Shown piece by piece: positions 13,541 through 26,400 of a stretch of 64,000 nt of DNA. The notes under the pieces are model-generated. The model did no database searches and was not told the origin of the DNA. It saw only the letters and a list, made by a program, of their open reading frames with translations. The position numbers and the translations under genes are program-made. This stretch comes from Chlorokybus atmophyticus (taxonomy: Eukaryota; Streptophyta; Chlorokybophyceae; Chlorokybales; Chlorokybaceae): the NCBI GenBank assembly GCA_009103225.1, contig RHPI01001507.1, forward strand, positions 686,151 through 750,150, written 5' to 3'. Each line of letters starts with the position of its first letter. Position 1 is the stretch's first letter.

Positions 13541-14965
13541 CTATCCCCTTCCCTGTCCCTGTGTGTTTCTACTACTCCCCCTCCCACTCCCCATCCCAAT
13601 GGGTATCTCCCTCTGCTCCCACCTCAGACACATCCACTCTCCGAGCAGGGCCATGACGGCGATGGAGGCGGCGTTGACGGCCCACCAGAGCGCGCTGGCG
13701 GGGAGGGAAGAGGAGTAGGCGGAGGTGAGGACGAGGTGGAGGAGGTGGGAGGTGAAGGAGAAGTCGAGACACTTCTTGGCGCGGAGGACGATGAAGAGGA
13801 GGGAGAAGGAACTGTGTGTGGGGGGAGGGGGGAGGGGGGTTAGTGGGTGGGTGTGGGTATGGGTGGGGGGGGGGGTGGGGGTGGGGGTGTGCGTGGGGGT
13901 GTGTGCGTGGGTGTGCGTGGGTGTGTGCGTGACGGTGTTTCTCCAACACCCACGTACGCACGCACCAAACGCATTGCAGAATTAATGTACCGACAGACCA
14001 AAGCATATCCCGGGTTCAACTCATGGGTAACCCGCCCGCGCACACTCCCTCTCACTCCAACAACAACAACAACCCACACTCACCCCAGTGCCGCATTGAT
14101 CACAAACGCGAGCGTGGTGATCCATCCCTGTAAGCTTCGCGTGTCGAGCGCGCGCCAGTCGAGCAGCAGCGCCAGCGGGATGAGCGTGATGTTGGTCGAT
14201 GCGTCGCGGGCGTGGATGGGTGCGAGGAAGAGGAGGAGGAGGAGGCCCAGGGAGAGGTACTGGATGGCCTGAGAGAGAGAGGGGAGGGGGTGGGTATGCG
14301 TGCACACGCTGGGCGCGTGGTAGTGTGCACACGCGTAAACGCATTTGCGTGTGCACGTGCTTGTGCGTGTGCAAGTGCTTGTGTGTGCATGCGCATGCAT
14401 GCGCGTATAGATGCATGTGCGTGCGCATGCGCGCATCTCTGAGTACGTGTGCACGTGCACAAACACATGCATGTCTGTGCGCATGTGTGCATCAGTTTGT
14501 GCGCGTGTATGCGTGTGTGCGCGTCTGTGTTGGTCGCGCATGTGCGTGCGAGATCATGTGTGCGTGCTTGGGCAGGCACGCATTTGTGCGTGCCCGTGTT
14601 GCACAGTTGTTTTACGAAGGGCCAATGCAGTGCGCCATGTGGCAGCTGATGATATGCATGTCGCGCATGTGACCCATCAGTGTCTTGCTAGGTCACTATC
14701 ACACTATGGCGGCCGTTGGCAAATGCAATTACGAAGCACTATACCTTTGACTCGATTGCACTTCATGCATCATGCGCTGACCACACATGTGTGTTTGGAC
14801 ACGTCAAGTAGCTGAAGCAAGCATGCAGCGCAAAGCCACAAAGTGTTTCATTAATTCGACTCATTGAGTGCAGTACTATACAATATGACAGTGCAATAAC
14901 ACCTGAAGAAGGGCGATTTGGGCCACGATGAGGACAGGATCCCAGACTTGCGTCCCGTAAAACAT
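13541..14965 (-). CDS. SYS1: SYS1-like Golgi membrane protein
   Basis: A small four-helix membrane protein of the Golgi; in yeast and animals Sys1 is the receptor that recruits the Arl3/ARFRP1 GTPase for trans-Golgi trafficking. Three minus-strand exons join in frame: 14903-14965, 14084-14268, 13541-13811 (172 aa; family members are about 150-160). Exon 1 encodes MFYGTQVWDPVLIVAQI, which fits the conserved plant SYS1 start. Exon 2 gives the first hydrophobic stretches (SLGLLLLLFLAP, TTLAFVINAAL). Exon 3 carries the family core AKKCLDFSFT, ALWWAVNAASIAVMALLGEW and the C-terminal REIPI. The tail is slightly longer, with a Gly/Arg/Ser extension. Splice sites are GT-AG. The start codon lies about 300 bp from that of the divergent SWT1-like gene. 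Confidence 0.93.
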
Positions 14966-15266
14966 GGCTGGATGACGCTGACTGTCTGCTGGGGTTGCTC
15001 AACCCTCAATGCCCCTGTATGTCCGCCCGTTCCCCCGCCTCCAGATACCAGACATGCCTACAACGACACCGCCCACCTCCTCCGCAACATCGCCGCCGCC
15101 CCTGCCAGCAGTACAAGTCTAACTCAGTTAGGCTTGAGAGTTAGGGTTTGGTTTCCTGTGGCGTTTTGATTAGGCTTTTGACTGGGTTCGATAGCTGTGG
15201 CTTCAGTCAATGTAGCCGTAGTTAGGCCATGCAGCGGCGGCAAAGGCGGCGAATGTGGCGAAGGTG
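14966..15266. promoter_or_regulatory. Shared divergent upstream region of SYS1 and SWT1-like
   Basis: The two start codons face away from each other across 301 bp, so both promoters must lie here or overlap the 5' leaders. The stretch is GC-rich in its left half. No TATA element or known site is evident. An open frame across it on the plus strand is not in frame with a start of either gene. Confidence 0.5.
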
Positions 15267-18204
15267 ATGGAGGACGACATGGAGATCGACACCGAGGAGG
15301 TGCTGAGAACGGTGGAGACGCTAAGGCGGAAAGGAGATGGACGCAGCGGAGGCTTCTGGGGAGGCGCTGCTGGAGGGGCGACTGAGCCCAGTAACCAGGC
15401 CAGGGACAACGCAGGAGATCAGGCCAGGGACAATGCCGTCCAGATAGTCCTGGACACGAACGTCCTGTTGACGGACCTGCCGCTCCTGGACGAAGCGAGG
15501 TCCTGGACCCATCCCATTACGCTGGTCGTCCCCTGGATTGTGGTCCGGGAACTGGACGGCCTTAAACAGGACACGAGCAGGACCGCCAATGGGAATGGGA
15601 ATGGGAATGGGAATCAGGGTGGGATGAGTGTGGCAACGCTTGCACGAAAGGCCACGCAGTTTCTGCAAGAAGGGTTTCTTAGGAGAGACGGCTTCATCCG
15701 GGTATGTGTTTTTTTCTTGTTGTGTTGCGGCGGTGTTGCAGCGGACTTCATTACGCATTACACGTACCTCACAGGAATTCGTGTTCTGTGTTTGGAGTCT
15801 TGAACCTCACTGCCAATACATGCACGCGCACGCGCGCACCCACGCACATGCATTCACGCGCACCTCCACGCACATAAGCACATATACGCACATGCACACA
15901 CGCGCACGCATATAGGAAAAGATGCACACATGCACAAACGCACAGACATGCACACAGGCACATGTGCACATAGGCATCAATGCGCATACGCATACACACA
16001 CGTATGTGTGTGTGCATGCGCACACGCGCACACATACAGGCAAATACGTACACAGGCGCCGATGTGCATGTGTGCACACACAAACGCACGCACATGTGCG
16101 CGTGTGTGGGCGCGCGGGTAAACACCCTCACAGGCAACAACAGCATACCACACATAAACATCACCAACAACAACACCTGCCTAACAGGGTGAGAGTTGGG
16201 CCGAAGCGCGCGAGGCCGAGCTGTCCAACCCCGCGCCCGGCCTCGACACCCACAACGACGACCGCATACTCCAATGCTGCTTGCACCTGCGCGCACAACT
16301 CACGACCACAACCACAACAAATTCACACATCCTCTTACTATCCAACGACAAGAACTTGTGCGTGAAAGCCATGTCCAACGGCATCCCCGCCGCCGACTGC
16401 GCCCGATTCAAGGAGGAGCTGAATAACATTGCCACATACACCACACGTGCTGAGAGTGTGAAGCTCTCAACAAGTGTTGTGTTTGCTTCCAATAATACCT
16501 CCCCACTACCAAGTCCCAACATGTCCAGTGAGAAAGCCAACATGCAAAGTGTAAAGTTGGTTGATAGTGAGCGTGCGATGGTGGAGGAGGCTTTGCGCAT
16601 AACAGCTGCAATTTTTCCGGACATTGTGACTGTAAGTGCTTTGGTTGTTATATTGGGGTTTGTGACATTGTTGTTGTGGAGTGTGTGTTTGGCTGATGTG
16701 TTGTTGTGTGTATGTCTCTGCAGCATGAGATGGAAAGGGTGTTTGGCAATGACTGGCAAGACATCATATGCGAGCACCCGCCGTGGAGTAATGCGCAACA
16801 GCTCATGCGTGTCCTCAAGAAGCACTGGAATGCGGTGACAGACAAATTGGCATGACACACTTTGCTGTGCGCGTGTGTGTGTTTTTATGCTCGCGTGTTC
16901 GCGTGTGTGAGTGCGTGATTATGATCATGCTGTGTTCAAGGCGTGTATGTGTGTGCAAGCATCTGTGTGAGACCTGTTTGGTTAGTAACAACCTGCGATT
17001 GTGCAGGTGTTTTCGGACTCGTTTTCGCGTGTAGCGTATGACCACATAACAGCACTCGGGTCCGCAGCACATGAGATCAAACAGCGTCATAAGAAGTTTG
17101 AGCCTTACGCTGTGCGAGGTGCTGTTGAAGCCGTTGTGCAACTATTGAGCTGCAAAAAGGTGGGGTGAGGTGTAGGTGCATGAGCTTGTTCCTGAAGTAG
17201 TCATGTGTATGTGTTGATGTGCGTGTATATGGTGCAGTTAAAAGTGACTCCAGCGCTGGCTGAGGCTCAACATCAAGCAGCTGTGCTCAAGGAGCGCTGT
17301 TTACAGGTGAACACAACTACCATCCAACAGATATCCTGCCTGTTATTCGTGATACGCCTTTCTGTGCGCACATGGCTTACACATGCACACCTGCGTGGGC
17401 ATGCGCATGTGCGTGAATGCGCGCACGTTGCATATGTGTGCGCACGCAATTGCACACGTGTGTGCGTGAGCGCGCGTGTGGGTGTGCGCAAGTGCCTGTG
17501 CGTGTGTGGTCTGCCCGACTGTGTTGTGCAACGTAATGTTATTGTGCAAAGGTCTAACAGTCAGCTTGTTGTGGCAGTATTACATGGCGCAGTTGGAGGC
17601 AAAGCGACAGCAGCGTTTAGCTGCAAGCGCTGAAGCTGCTGCTGTTGCTACCAACACTACTTCTGTGTCAACACGCACACATTGTCAGGATGAAACAGAG
17701 CTTACACTCAGGCCGGAAGAGTCAGCGAGGGCGTGTGATCTATCATCAACAACCACCCCTCAAAGTCATGGCAATGGTGATTCATGGCTACCCGTTGTAG
17801 ATATACCAGATTCTCTCAACCTCATCAAAGAGATGGTGGACCAACACGCCGCCACCACCACGAGCCAAGATGAGGCGTTGTTGTTGTCCCAACAATTGCG
17901 TTGGTTTGGTGAGAAAATGGTCGCGGTGGATAGCGGCAACGTTGCTGCATGTCGTGATGTGTACTACAGTTTGGTGCAATTCACCCAATATCATTGTGGC
18001 GACAGCGGGCACGAAAGAAGTGGCAATTTGATAAGCATCATGGAAGCCACGCGACGGGTGAGAGAATTTGTTCGTGGAGAGAATAGTAGAAATGTTGCAT
18101 TGCAGTTTGTGAGGTATTGTCATGAGGCGGCTGAGTATTTTGCAACGGTTGCGCGAGAGGGGTTTCACCCCCTTCGTGTAGAGCAGCATGAGATGGAGTT
18201 ATGA
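15267..18204 (+). CDS. SWT1: SWT1-like PIN-domain ribonuclease
   Basis: Resembles SWT1, a nuclear PIN-domain endoribonuclease; in yeast it is linked to mRNP quality control. Six exons: 15267-15701, 16188-16631, 16724-16834, 17007-17159, 17238-17306, 17578-18204 (612 aa). The first ATG of the frame is 15267. PIN features are IVLDTNVLL (Asp63), VVPWIVVRELDGLK, then NDDRILQCC and LLLSNDKNLCVKA on exon 2, which supply the usual acidic metal-binding residues. The C-terminal half is helical, with HWNAVF spanning the exon 3/4 junction. Between Asp63 and the second acidic cluster is an Asn-Gly repeat coded by GGGAAT repeats (about 15591-15615). If the donor at 16835 is skipped, the frame stops at 16853, so that splice decides whether a full-length protein is made. 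Family call from motifs only. Confidence 0.82.
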
Positions 18205-19801
18205 CTTGGCCGGCATGTGGAAGGTTGTGTACAGGACGGTAATACTACTACTGCAATAATGTGCCTAATAGCTCACCTATGCTTTTAACAAAAGGGGCTT
18301 GTTGAAGGAGTTACACAAGCAGATATGTTGTCGAACACTGCATGTCGGTCACAGTACTGCATGGTGCATTGCTGTGAGTATACAGGTAGCCATTCGCAAC
18401 ACCATGAGCATGATGTAGCGCAAGCAGGTTTACATGCGCACTGCCACACTGATGTATATGTAGACCCACAAACACGCGTGTGATGGTGTTCACTGCTGGC
18501 CGCATGACATCGTGATGATGGCTGTGACAGGTGTCATGCATGGGCAGTTCTGCTTCGCATTGTTTGTGCACTGGCCAACTATACGCCGAAGCAAGCTCGG
18601 AACAATTCAATCAAGTGGTCTATGCACTGGTTGTGCCTTCGAGTAGCTGTTGTTGTGTTGTGCCGATCAGTTTTTGCTGTACACAACCAACTTACTAGGT
18701 ATGCACCTCACAAACACAGCATATGAAAACAACACATCCTCATCAATGACACAATCCCTTTGCGTACCTGGGATCTGTTGTCATCACGCGCGTGCAATCA
18801 TGACATCACTAAGCTTCTATGAGCAGACTCATGTGCTGATGATGAAAAAAGCACACGAAAGAGTCAAACCACATGTGCTTTGTGTGTAGACAGGATAGGT
18901 GCAGACCATGTTATCTGCTGCTACTGTTTACCTAAGCAACTTGCAGTGCAGCTTTGAAGTTAGTTGCTGTATTGCAGTTGTGGTACCAATTTGACGTCAT
19001 ACGCCTGATTTTGATGGAAAAAGGGGCAACAGTCAGCATGACTACAGACAGTGTTGGATGCAGATGCGTACAGACACCGGCGTGTACATACACGCGCACA
19101 CACTTGCACCCATATACGCTGCTGCATGTGTGCGCATCCATGCAGATGCGCACATCAGTGCACACACAAACGAACATGCAAGTACGTGCATAAGCGACAA
19201 GACATCAACAGTGTCAACTAAGTTGTACATCAACTTGAGCACAGCTCCAGTTGCTCACTACTGGCAGTCAGTTAATATTCATTGTAGTCAACAGTCAATA
19301 TCAACAGTGTGTATAGCCCGGTGGTTGTGTTACAGTATGCTTGCATGCGGTTTAGCATGCTGTGAGTGATGTCATGTATGTCTACAACGACTGTCAGCAT
19401 ATCCTGTACACTTGCACACCACGTTTGTAGCCTACAACAGTACACGTGCACGAGCATTCACATGTCTGAGTCACACGACAAACCAAAGCACACGGCGAGT
19501 ACAGACATGTGCGGAGTCAGAAGCCAGAATAACAGTAGGTGAAGAAGGCTTATTGGCTTATTGAATAGCCGAGGCAATGTATCACGAAGTGTGATACCCA
19601 AAACTGCAGACCCAACCTAAATCAAGGCTGGCTACCGGTCCAACTATTGGTGCAGGGAGACACCAACTTCATCCAAAAACCCACGCGAGCAGGTAGAAGA
19701 CTACCCCTGTAGTACTGTAACTAGATAGGGGCATAGAAGGGCTTAACTATACACAGACCAACTTATTGATACACACACCACTCTCTCTCTCTCTCTCTCA
19801 C
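18205..19801. other. Intergenic between convergent genes
   Basis: No gene recognised on either strand. Contains CA/TG-rich patches around 19070-19190 and a short CT run at 19783-19799 immediately 3' of the phosphatase stop codon. Both flanking genes end here. Confidence 0.5.
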
Positions 19802-21379
19802 TCAACTGGCAGCCACCCGGTTCGCCCTCGGATTAGACTTGGAAAACTCGTACACCGTCTCTCCTCTCACATTGATGTACTTCACACGCATAACGTCTTC
19901 TTCCACATCCACCACACTGAACCCACCCTCTTCAGCGTAAAACATCTTGAGCGCTCCTTCCGGCACATCTCCCTCATGCGTGCGTGCGGGAGACACATCG
20001 TGTCCAGCGCCTTGAAGCACGTAGTCCACACTCCCACCTTCTTCCCTCAGGTGCTGCATGTTGTGGTCGTGTCCCGACACGTACGCCGCCACGCCAAACT
20101 CCTCTAACATGGGCTTCAGCTCTCTGACCAACGTGCTCGTCGGCCCGTGCTCAGCCACACTATATATCGGGTAGTGCCCGACAACAACGATCCAATCCGC
20201 CTCAGACTTGCTCAACTTCTCCCTCAACCACCTTATTTGATCGTGACACGCCTCTGAGCTCACGCTACTCCCGGGGCCATACTTGTGATGATGGTGATGC
20301 TTGTTGTCCACACCCTCCAACATGACATCAGAGCAGCTCACGCCAGCTTCGCTGTCCACACTGGCCCACAGTATGGTGTCTATCATGAAGAAATCGATGG
20401 TTGCGTTGGATTGTGGGATGTTGTAGCGAAGTTTGTAGTAAGGGTGAGGGTAGTTCCAGCGCTTGGAGTGGGAGGAGTAAGCGACCTGGGCGGACACGTT
20501 GCCGTGGTAGTCGTGGTTGCCGGCGACGACCCACCAGGGGATGGAAGTGAGGTGCTCGGAATCGTACACCTAAGAGAGGGGAAGAAGAGGGTCAGGAGCG
20601 CGATCTCAAAGATGAACATATGTGTGCAAGGGACCAACTGGGTAGTCACACACCACCACACACTCGCATGTATCACTACACGTGCCTGAGCATCTGTGTG
20701 CGTGTGCATGTAGTCGTATGGGTGGGTTCACAAGCACACATGCGCCCGCTACATGCACGCGCGCATCAACACATCCACACCACTCACGTGCATTCAAGTG
20801 TGCTACATAAGTGTGCGTGTATGCGCATGCGTGCAAGGAAGCAGACAATGCCTACACGCCGTGCATCAATCACACCCCTCACACACACACGACATATAAA
20901 CCACCAGCAACCATTCCTTCCTCCACCGCACAAGCAGCAAGAAAACACGTTCCATCCCATCCCATCCCTTCCCATCCCAACAGCGACTCGACTCATTCTC
21001 ATCTCACCTCTTCAAACGTCGCTTCGAACCGTCTCCTTCCCCCCTCTCCCTCCGCGCTCCCCTCAATCCCCGTCTCATAGAAGTTATCCCCCAGCGCCAT
21101 CACGAACCGCCACTCCCCTCCTTCGGCCTCGGACTTGGACGCGAACGCCGACGCCGCCATCGCGGCCGAGACGGAGAGCTGGGTGGGAGTCGTGAAGGGA
21201 GGGGAGGACTGGCCGCCCCAGTCGCCCAGGAGGGCGAAGCGGAGGGAGGAGGGGGAGGAGGGGGTGGGGGACGGGGACTTGGGGGTCAGGGTGGAGGTGG
21301 GCAGGGGGAGGAGGGGGCGGGCGGCAGCTGATGTGGTGAGGAGGAGAAGGAGGAGGGTGAAGAGGTGGTACAGCGCCAT
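19802..21379 (-). CDS. Purple acid phosphatase, ACP5/TRAP type
   Basis: A secreted or vacuolar metallophosphatase that hydrolyses phosphomonoesters at acid pH, of the low-molecular-weight class that includes mammalian TRAP and small plant PAPs. Two exons, 21008-21379 and 19802-20569, give 379 aa. The N-terminus (ALYHLFTLLLLLLTTSAAA) is a classic signal peptide. All metal-ligand blocks are present in order: GDWGG (Asp53), GDNFY (Asp98, Tyr101), GNHDYHG (Asn142), VGHYPIYS and SGHDHN. The stretch AYSSHSKRWNYPHPYY is typical of the ACP5 subgroup. A five-His run (NKHHHHHKYG) interrupts the region before the third metal-binding block and is not usual. The start is the first ATG, directly before the hydrophobic core. 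A CT run lies just after the stop codon. Confidence 0.95.
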
Positions 21380-23492
21380 CGCTGTTTATTCGTTATCGGT
21401 GTCGCCGCTGTTGCTGGCAGGATCACAAGGTTTCAATGCGTCATGCGCAAGGCGTTACAGCCACGCGGACACTCTCCGCTCCACGCTCACACCAGCGCCC
21501 AAGATTACTACCACGGCAGCCTCTCCACCTACTTCAGCACCAACGTCCTTGACAACTCTCCAGCGCTTCAGCTTCGCCTGGTCTGGCCTGGCCTGGCTTC
21601 AACCACAGCCCTCAACCGCCGCCTCTCTCCGCCGCCAGGCCACGGCGGTACATCCCTAAGATGCCACTCATGTGGGTATGTGGGCATGTTGTGTCCACCG
21701 CTAACTGCGTACGGCACAACGAGGATATCGCTATACCCCTGATATCTGACCTACTTGTGCCGCGTGCGGATTGCTCTATCGGCGTTTCTGGCGGTTATAA
21801 CCCGCCGCATGCGCTGCCCCGTTACTTGCCAACTAGCTCTGACTGGAATGTGGCTCACCTGGTTAACCAAGGATCTTTTTCCGTTACAGATTCCAAATGC
21901 CACCCGAAGGCATCTTAGCCGTCGATGTAACACGCGTCGATTCCCTTCCGACGGTTGGGAGTCGCATGCTTCTGAGGCGCACAATAATGCGATGTATAAT
22001 ATTGAATGGCGAAAAGATATGAGCGCGAGAAAGTAACCCCACAGCCAAGCCGGATTGTGTCTGGACCTTGCAAACTTGGCAAAATGACTGGTGACGCTCG
22101 CAAGAAGGTCCGGTGCAGTGAGCTCAAGTCGTGCCGAAGCCTGCAAGGAGATGACCGGTGTGACCGATGGCAAGTATTACGTGGCTGCGCTGAAGTGCGA
22201 ACACATGCGCGCTCGCAGTAATTGATTGCAGGTGATACATCTCCACTGAAGGCTGCGGTCTAGGATTGCTGCTCGATGAAGTTACTGAACAAATGCGCGG
22301 TATCGGCGCACTAGTGCGCTCCGCATATGCGTCATGGAACATGACTCATGACTCATGCATGGTGCGCACATGTGCGTGGTGCAACATGATGGTTTCGCCG
22401 GACACACCTGTGCCTGGTGCTTGGTGCTTGGCGAGACACGTTTCCAGCCAGACTGCCAGTGGGGACGGACACCTGTTGCTTCAATCATAACCAATTGCAC
22501 TTGTTATGCAAGCCGATGCGCAACGTTTGTAGTGATGCACATGCATTGCAGTCTGCAGTGCATATGGTAGAGTAATGGGGCCAGCAAAGTAGCATAGCAA
22601 CATGCCAAGCAGGACACTTTAATAATGGCAGCAAGCAAGGCTAGACAAAAATAGCAAATACAATAAGAACACTAGACATGACAAGGTTACGTGGGGCTAG
22701 GTCATATGTGCGTGAGATGCAACAACAACGGAATGACAGCAAAGGGCAGTAGCAGCAGCTATCTACCGAGCACGGCAGCGGGGCGGGGTGCATCTGTGGT
22801 TTGCAAATGGCTTACTTTATTGTTCATATTAAGTAGTGGTATGAGGTATATATTAGCATAAGTCCGTTATGCATGCCACACAGGGTGTGATGTGTGTACA
22901 AAAGATGCAAGAGGGTATGCATAACATGCAAACCTACGTGCACATGCAATTCAACCAACACCACCAACACTCACCACATCGACCACCGGGGCAAGGCGCC
23001 TACATGCTGCCTGCTAACTACCTCCAAGTCTACCACTACTGTGCCCGCGCGCATCTCAGTCAATGCCTCCGTGTCTTGCCTTGCACATAGCAACTAGCCT
23101 CCATAGTTTGATGGGGTAGTAAAAATGGTCGAATTCTTTGGTGTGTGGTTGCTTATCTGTATCCATGGTGTGATATCTATGTTTTTAGCTCTTTGATATA
23201 CAATAGTTATGTGCGCGTACAATTACCCATCACATGATATACAACAATATCATGCCCAAGAAATGCATGCATAAGTCATACACACGAGTCAACCACACTA
23301 CCAACATCAACATTGATACATGATAAATGTTGCAGCATTTAGCACGAATACGCACACGATATATGTTTTGCTAAATGTTACGCGAAACGTTTTGCTAAGT
23401 GTTTCTTATAGTCGATGAGCCGTATCGTACAACACGTGCATATCTTGCAACAGCGCATGAACAGATTCATAGTCTACAAAAAATGAGCTGCA
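21380..23492. other. Intergenic between phosphatase 5' end and GWD 3' end
   Basis: 21420-21660 is GC-rich and open on the plus strand in more than one frame, with a CCTGG-rich stretch near 21575-21595 like that at 36712-36765. It could be a 5' exon of something unrecognised, but no continuation was found. 22300-23490 shows no gene. The 3' end of the GWD transcript must fall below 23493. Confidence 0.4.
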
Positions 23493-26400
23493 TCACATTT
23501 GCGGCCGCGTTTGCACCAAGTACACATCCTCTCCAACAACGCAGCCCTGTTTGCAGCCCCGCAAAAGATGTATCAGTGTCAGCCGCCTCCATCACATAAC
23601 TCATTCAACATGTATCCTCGACCCTGCATGTTAATGTAACTGGCATGTTGTGTTGGGTGCTCTTATCAGCATAACAATACACGACAACAATGTGTGTGCT
23701 GACCGAATGAGAGTCATGCAGCAGCTTGTCAACGACGGTTTCATACAAGCATTGAACACACTGTTACTTCAGTAACATGTACAAATTTCACTACATTGTC
23801 AATCAAACACATGCGCTTCATTTTCTGCATACCATGTTCACACCATGATGAAGTCTTGCATGCGTTGGTCGTTGGTCAGATGTTGATTATAAATGCAACG
23901 GTAACACTGTGATGACACATGATATACCACTCAACAACATGACGTGCAGCAACCTCACCTCGATATCTTGCGGGGTGCCGAAAGCTTGCTCGACGGCCAC
24001 TCCGGCGGCGGCAATACGCGCGAGCACGCGACCGCGATATCCGCTGTCGGTGGACATCCTCTCCGCCGCGTAGTCGACCGGTTCCTCCCTCGACTCGTGC
24101 ATCGGGATACTATTGCCAATGCAGTGGTGAGTGTTTTAAGCATGTGCATGTGCATGTGCGTGTGCGTGTGCACTCATGCGCGCATGCGTGCGTGTCTCAT
24201 GTGCACACGCGCACAGGCACACGCGCGCGCATGCACACATGTACGCACATGTACAGACGCGCACACATGCCATAGAGCCCAGTGTGTCAAGCACATGCAT
24301 GTGCACACCTATACAAGTACACGCACACACACGCACCTGTCATATAGCCCAGCCCCAGCGTATCCCTCCAAGTCCTCTCCATTCGAGTCGCTCCTAAAAA
24401 TCAGCGTCGGCCCCGTGACGAGTTTCACGCCTTTGCTAGCATATCCAACCACTCTCGCGCTCTTGTCCACGTCGTCTTTGTTGGCCACAAAGCTGAGCGC
24501 GCGGCCGGGATATAAACCGGATACGAGAGTCTCGCCTAAGCCGGCGACGACCTCGGCGTAGAGCTCGGAGGTGACGTTGGTTTGAGGGTTGGTGGTGTGG
24601 ACGACAAAGGCGTACTCAGCGGGGACTATCTCCTGCGAGTGTGTTGGACTTTGGGTACGCACGCACACGCACACGCACATCATAACAGCCCCACGCATGC
24701 CCTGCGAGCCCTGATATGCACGCGTGCACGCACACGTGTACATGTGTTAACGCTGTGTTAAGAAACATGAAAAATCTTCCTTACCTGCACGAGGACAGCC
24801 ATCGTGAGGTCATCATGACTTATCCCCGCCTTGGCGCAGCTCATGACAGCGCGATCGTTCCATTTGGAGGCCCAAACCCCCTTTATGGCATTCATCGCAA
24901 GCGTGAGAGCATCAGAACTATTCTTGTCTCCATCCCCACCGTCGTTCTTGTTCGGAAACGGCAGAGAGGCTGATTTGCAGGCTGAAGAAAGCGCCGATAT
25001 CAAGCTTGAGGGAAGCTGAAGATCCATCACGGCTGCGCGGATATCCGCCAAAGTTGTTGAGGGTATGTTGTTGCTGTTGTTGGAGGATTTTGATGATGTG
25101 GAGAGCTGGGATACTCGCTGCTTGACGGCCTTGTTGACCGGGTCGTTTAACACCTGATCAGAGAGACATATGTCGCAGTATGTTTTGTGGAGAACATCAC
25201 AGTCATAAGAGTGTGTACGAGGTGTGTGCACATGTGCAGGAGTGTGTGCGCACACACATACGTGTATGCATATGGGTGTGCGCGTGTGTGTGCGTGCGTG
25301 TTGTATCGTGATACACAAAAACTGTAACATGCAACTGTGTGCCAGCGGTTCACACCCACATACACAGTGTAGTTGTACCTCTTCGAATGCACCGAACGGT
25401 ATGGCCACGCTGCGCGGCACCTTCACCCAATCCGGCACGCGCTCCCGCAACAATGCAATGTTGCGGCTCTTCGCCCCAACAAACTCCGGCCCAAACTCCG
25501 ACGAATCCACCGCCCACTTACCTGACAACAACAGAAACACACGTGATGAAAAAGAAGCAATGCTTCCGACATACACGCACGCACGCAGGCACAACCTCAC
25601 CTTTGAAGGTCTTCTTATCGATGCGTATACTAGCTCTCTTCTTCTCTTCGTCCTCAGTGTTCTTGTTGGCATCCTCCCCAACACTCTCCACCTCTTCATA
25701 TGACAACTCTGTGCCGCCCGCCGCGGGCTTCACTGCCAGCAGACGGCCCTCGAGAGACTTGAGGTGGGAGAGGACGGACTCGTCGAAACAGGTCGCGAAA
25801 CAGACCTGTGTGGGTGGGTGGGTGAGAGTGTGGGTGTGGCTGGGCGTGTGGGTGTGGGAGTGTGTTGGGTGTGTGCGTGTGCGTGCGTGCTCGTGTATAT
25901 GAGTGTGTACGATTGTGTTTGTATGCATGCATGCGTGCATGTGAGACCGCGCGCGCATGTGCGTGCTTGAGTGTGCGCTTGCATGTGCAGACGTGTACAC
26001 ACGCGCATGCACGCATCAATCACTGACACAACCACCCACCCACACACACACACTCCCGACCCGACCCAACCCAACGCAGCTCAACCCCCACCTTGCCATT
26101 TCTTGCTCGCACCGACACGTGCGACAACACGTCCGGCGCGTCGGCGGTGAGTACGGCCACGACGCCCGCGGGGACCTCCTCCTCGCCCGAGACGCGCTCG
26201 GACACGAGGACGGTCGGCTCATCATAGGTTTGGTGCTGACAGAGAGAAGGGGTTAGGTTGTTGTTGGTGTTGGGTGGGGAGGGGTGGAAGTGTGTGGGTG
26301 TTACCTGCACGGTGTGGAGGTTTTGTACGACGACTACGCGGCCCCTCGCTTCCACGGGGCTGATGACCTGATAACGGGGGGTGTTGGTTAATACAAAGTG

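Noticed and set aside
13572-14006. Pro/His/Arg-rich minus-strand frame
   Set aside because: It is a shifted frame over SYS1 exon 3 and the adjoining intron; the SYS1 frame carries the conserved residues.
14005-14035. tRNA T-arm-like word CCGGGTTCAACTC
   Set aside because: No acceptor, D or anticodon stems can be drawn around it, and it lies in the intron between SYS1 exons 2 and 3.
15130-15160. TTAGGG-like word suggesting a telomeric repeat
   Set aside because: A single TTAGGGTTT occurrence without tandem repetition; not a telomere or interstitial telomeric array.
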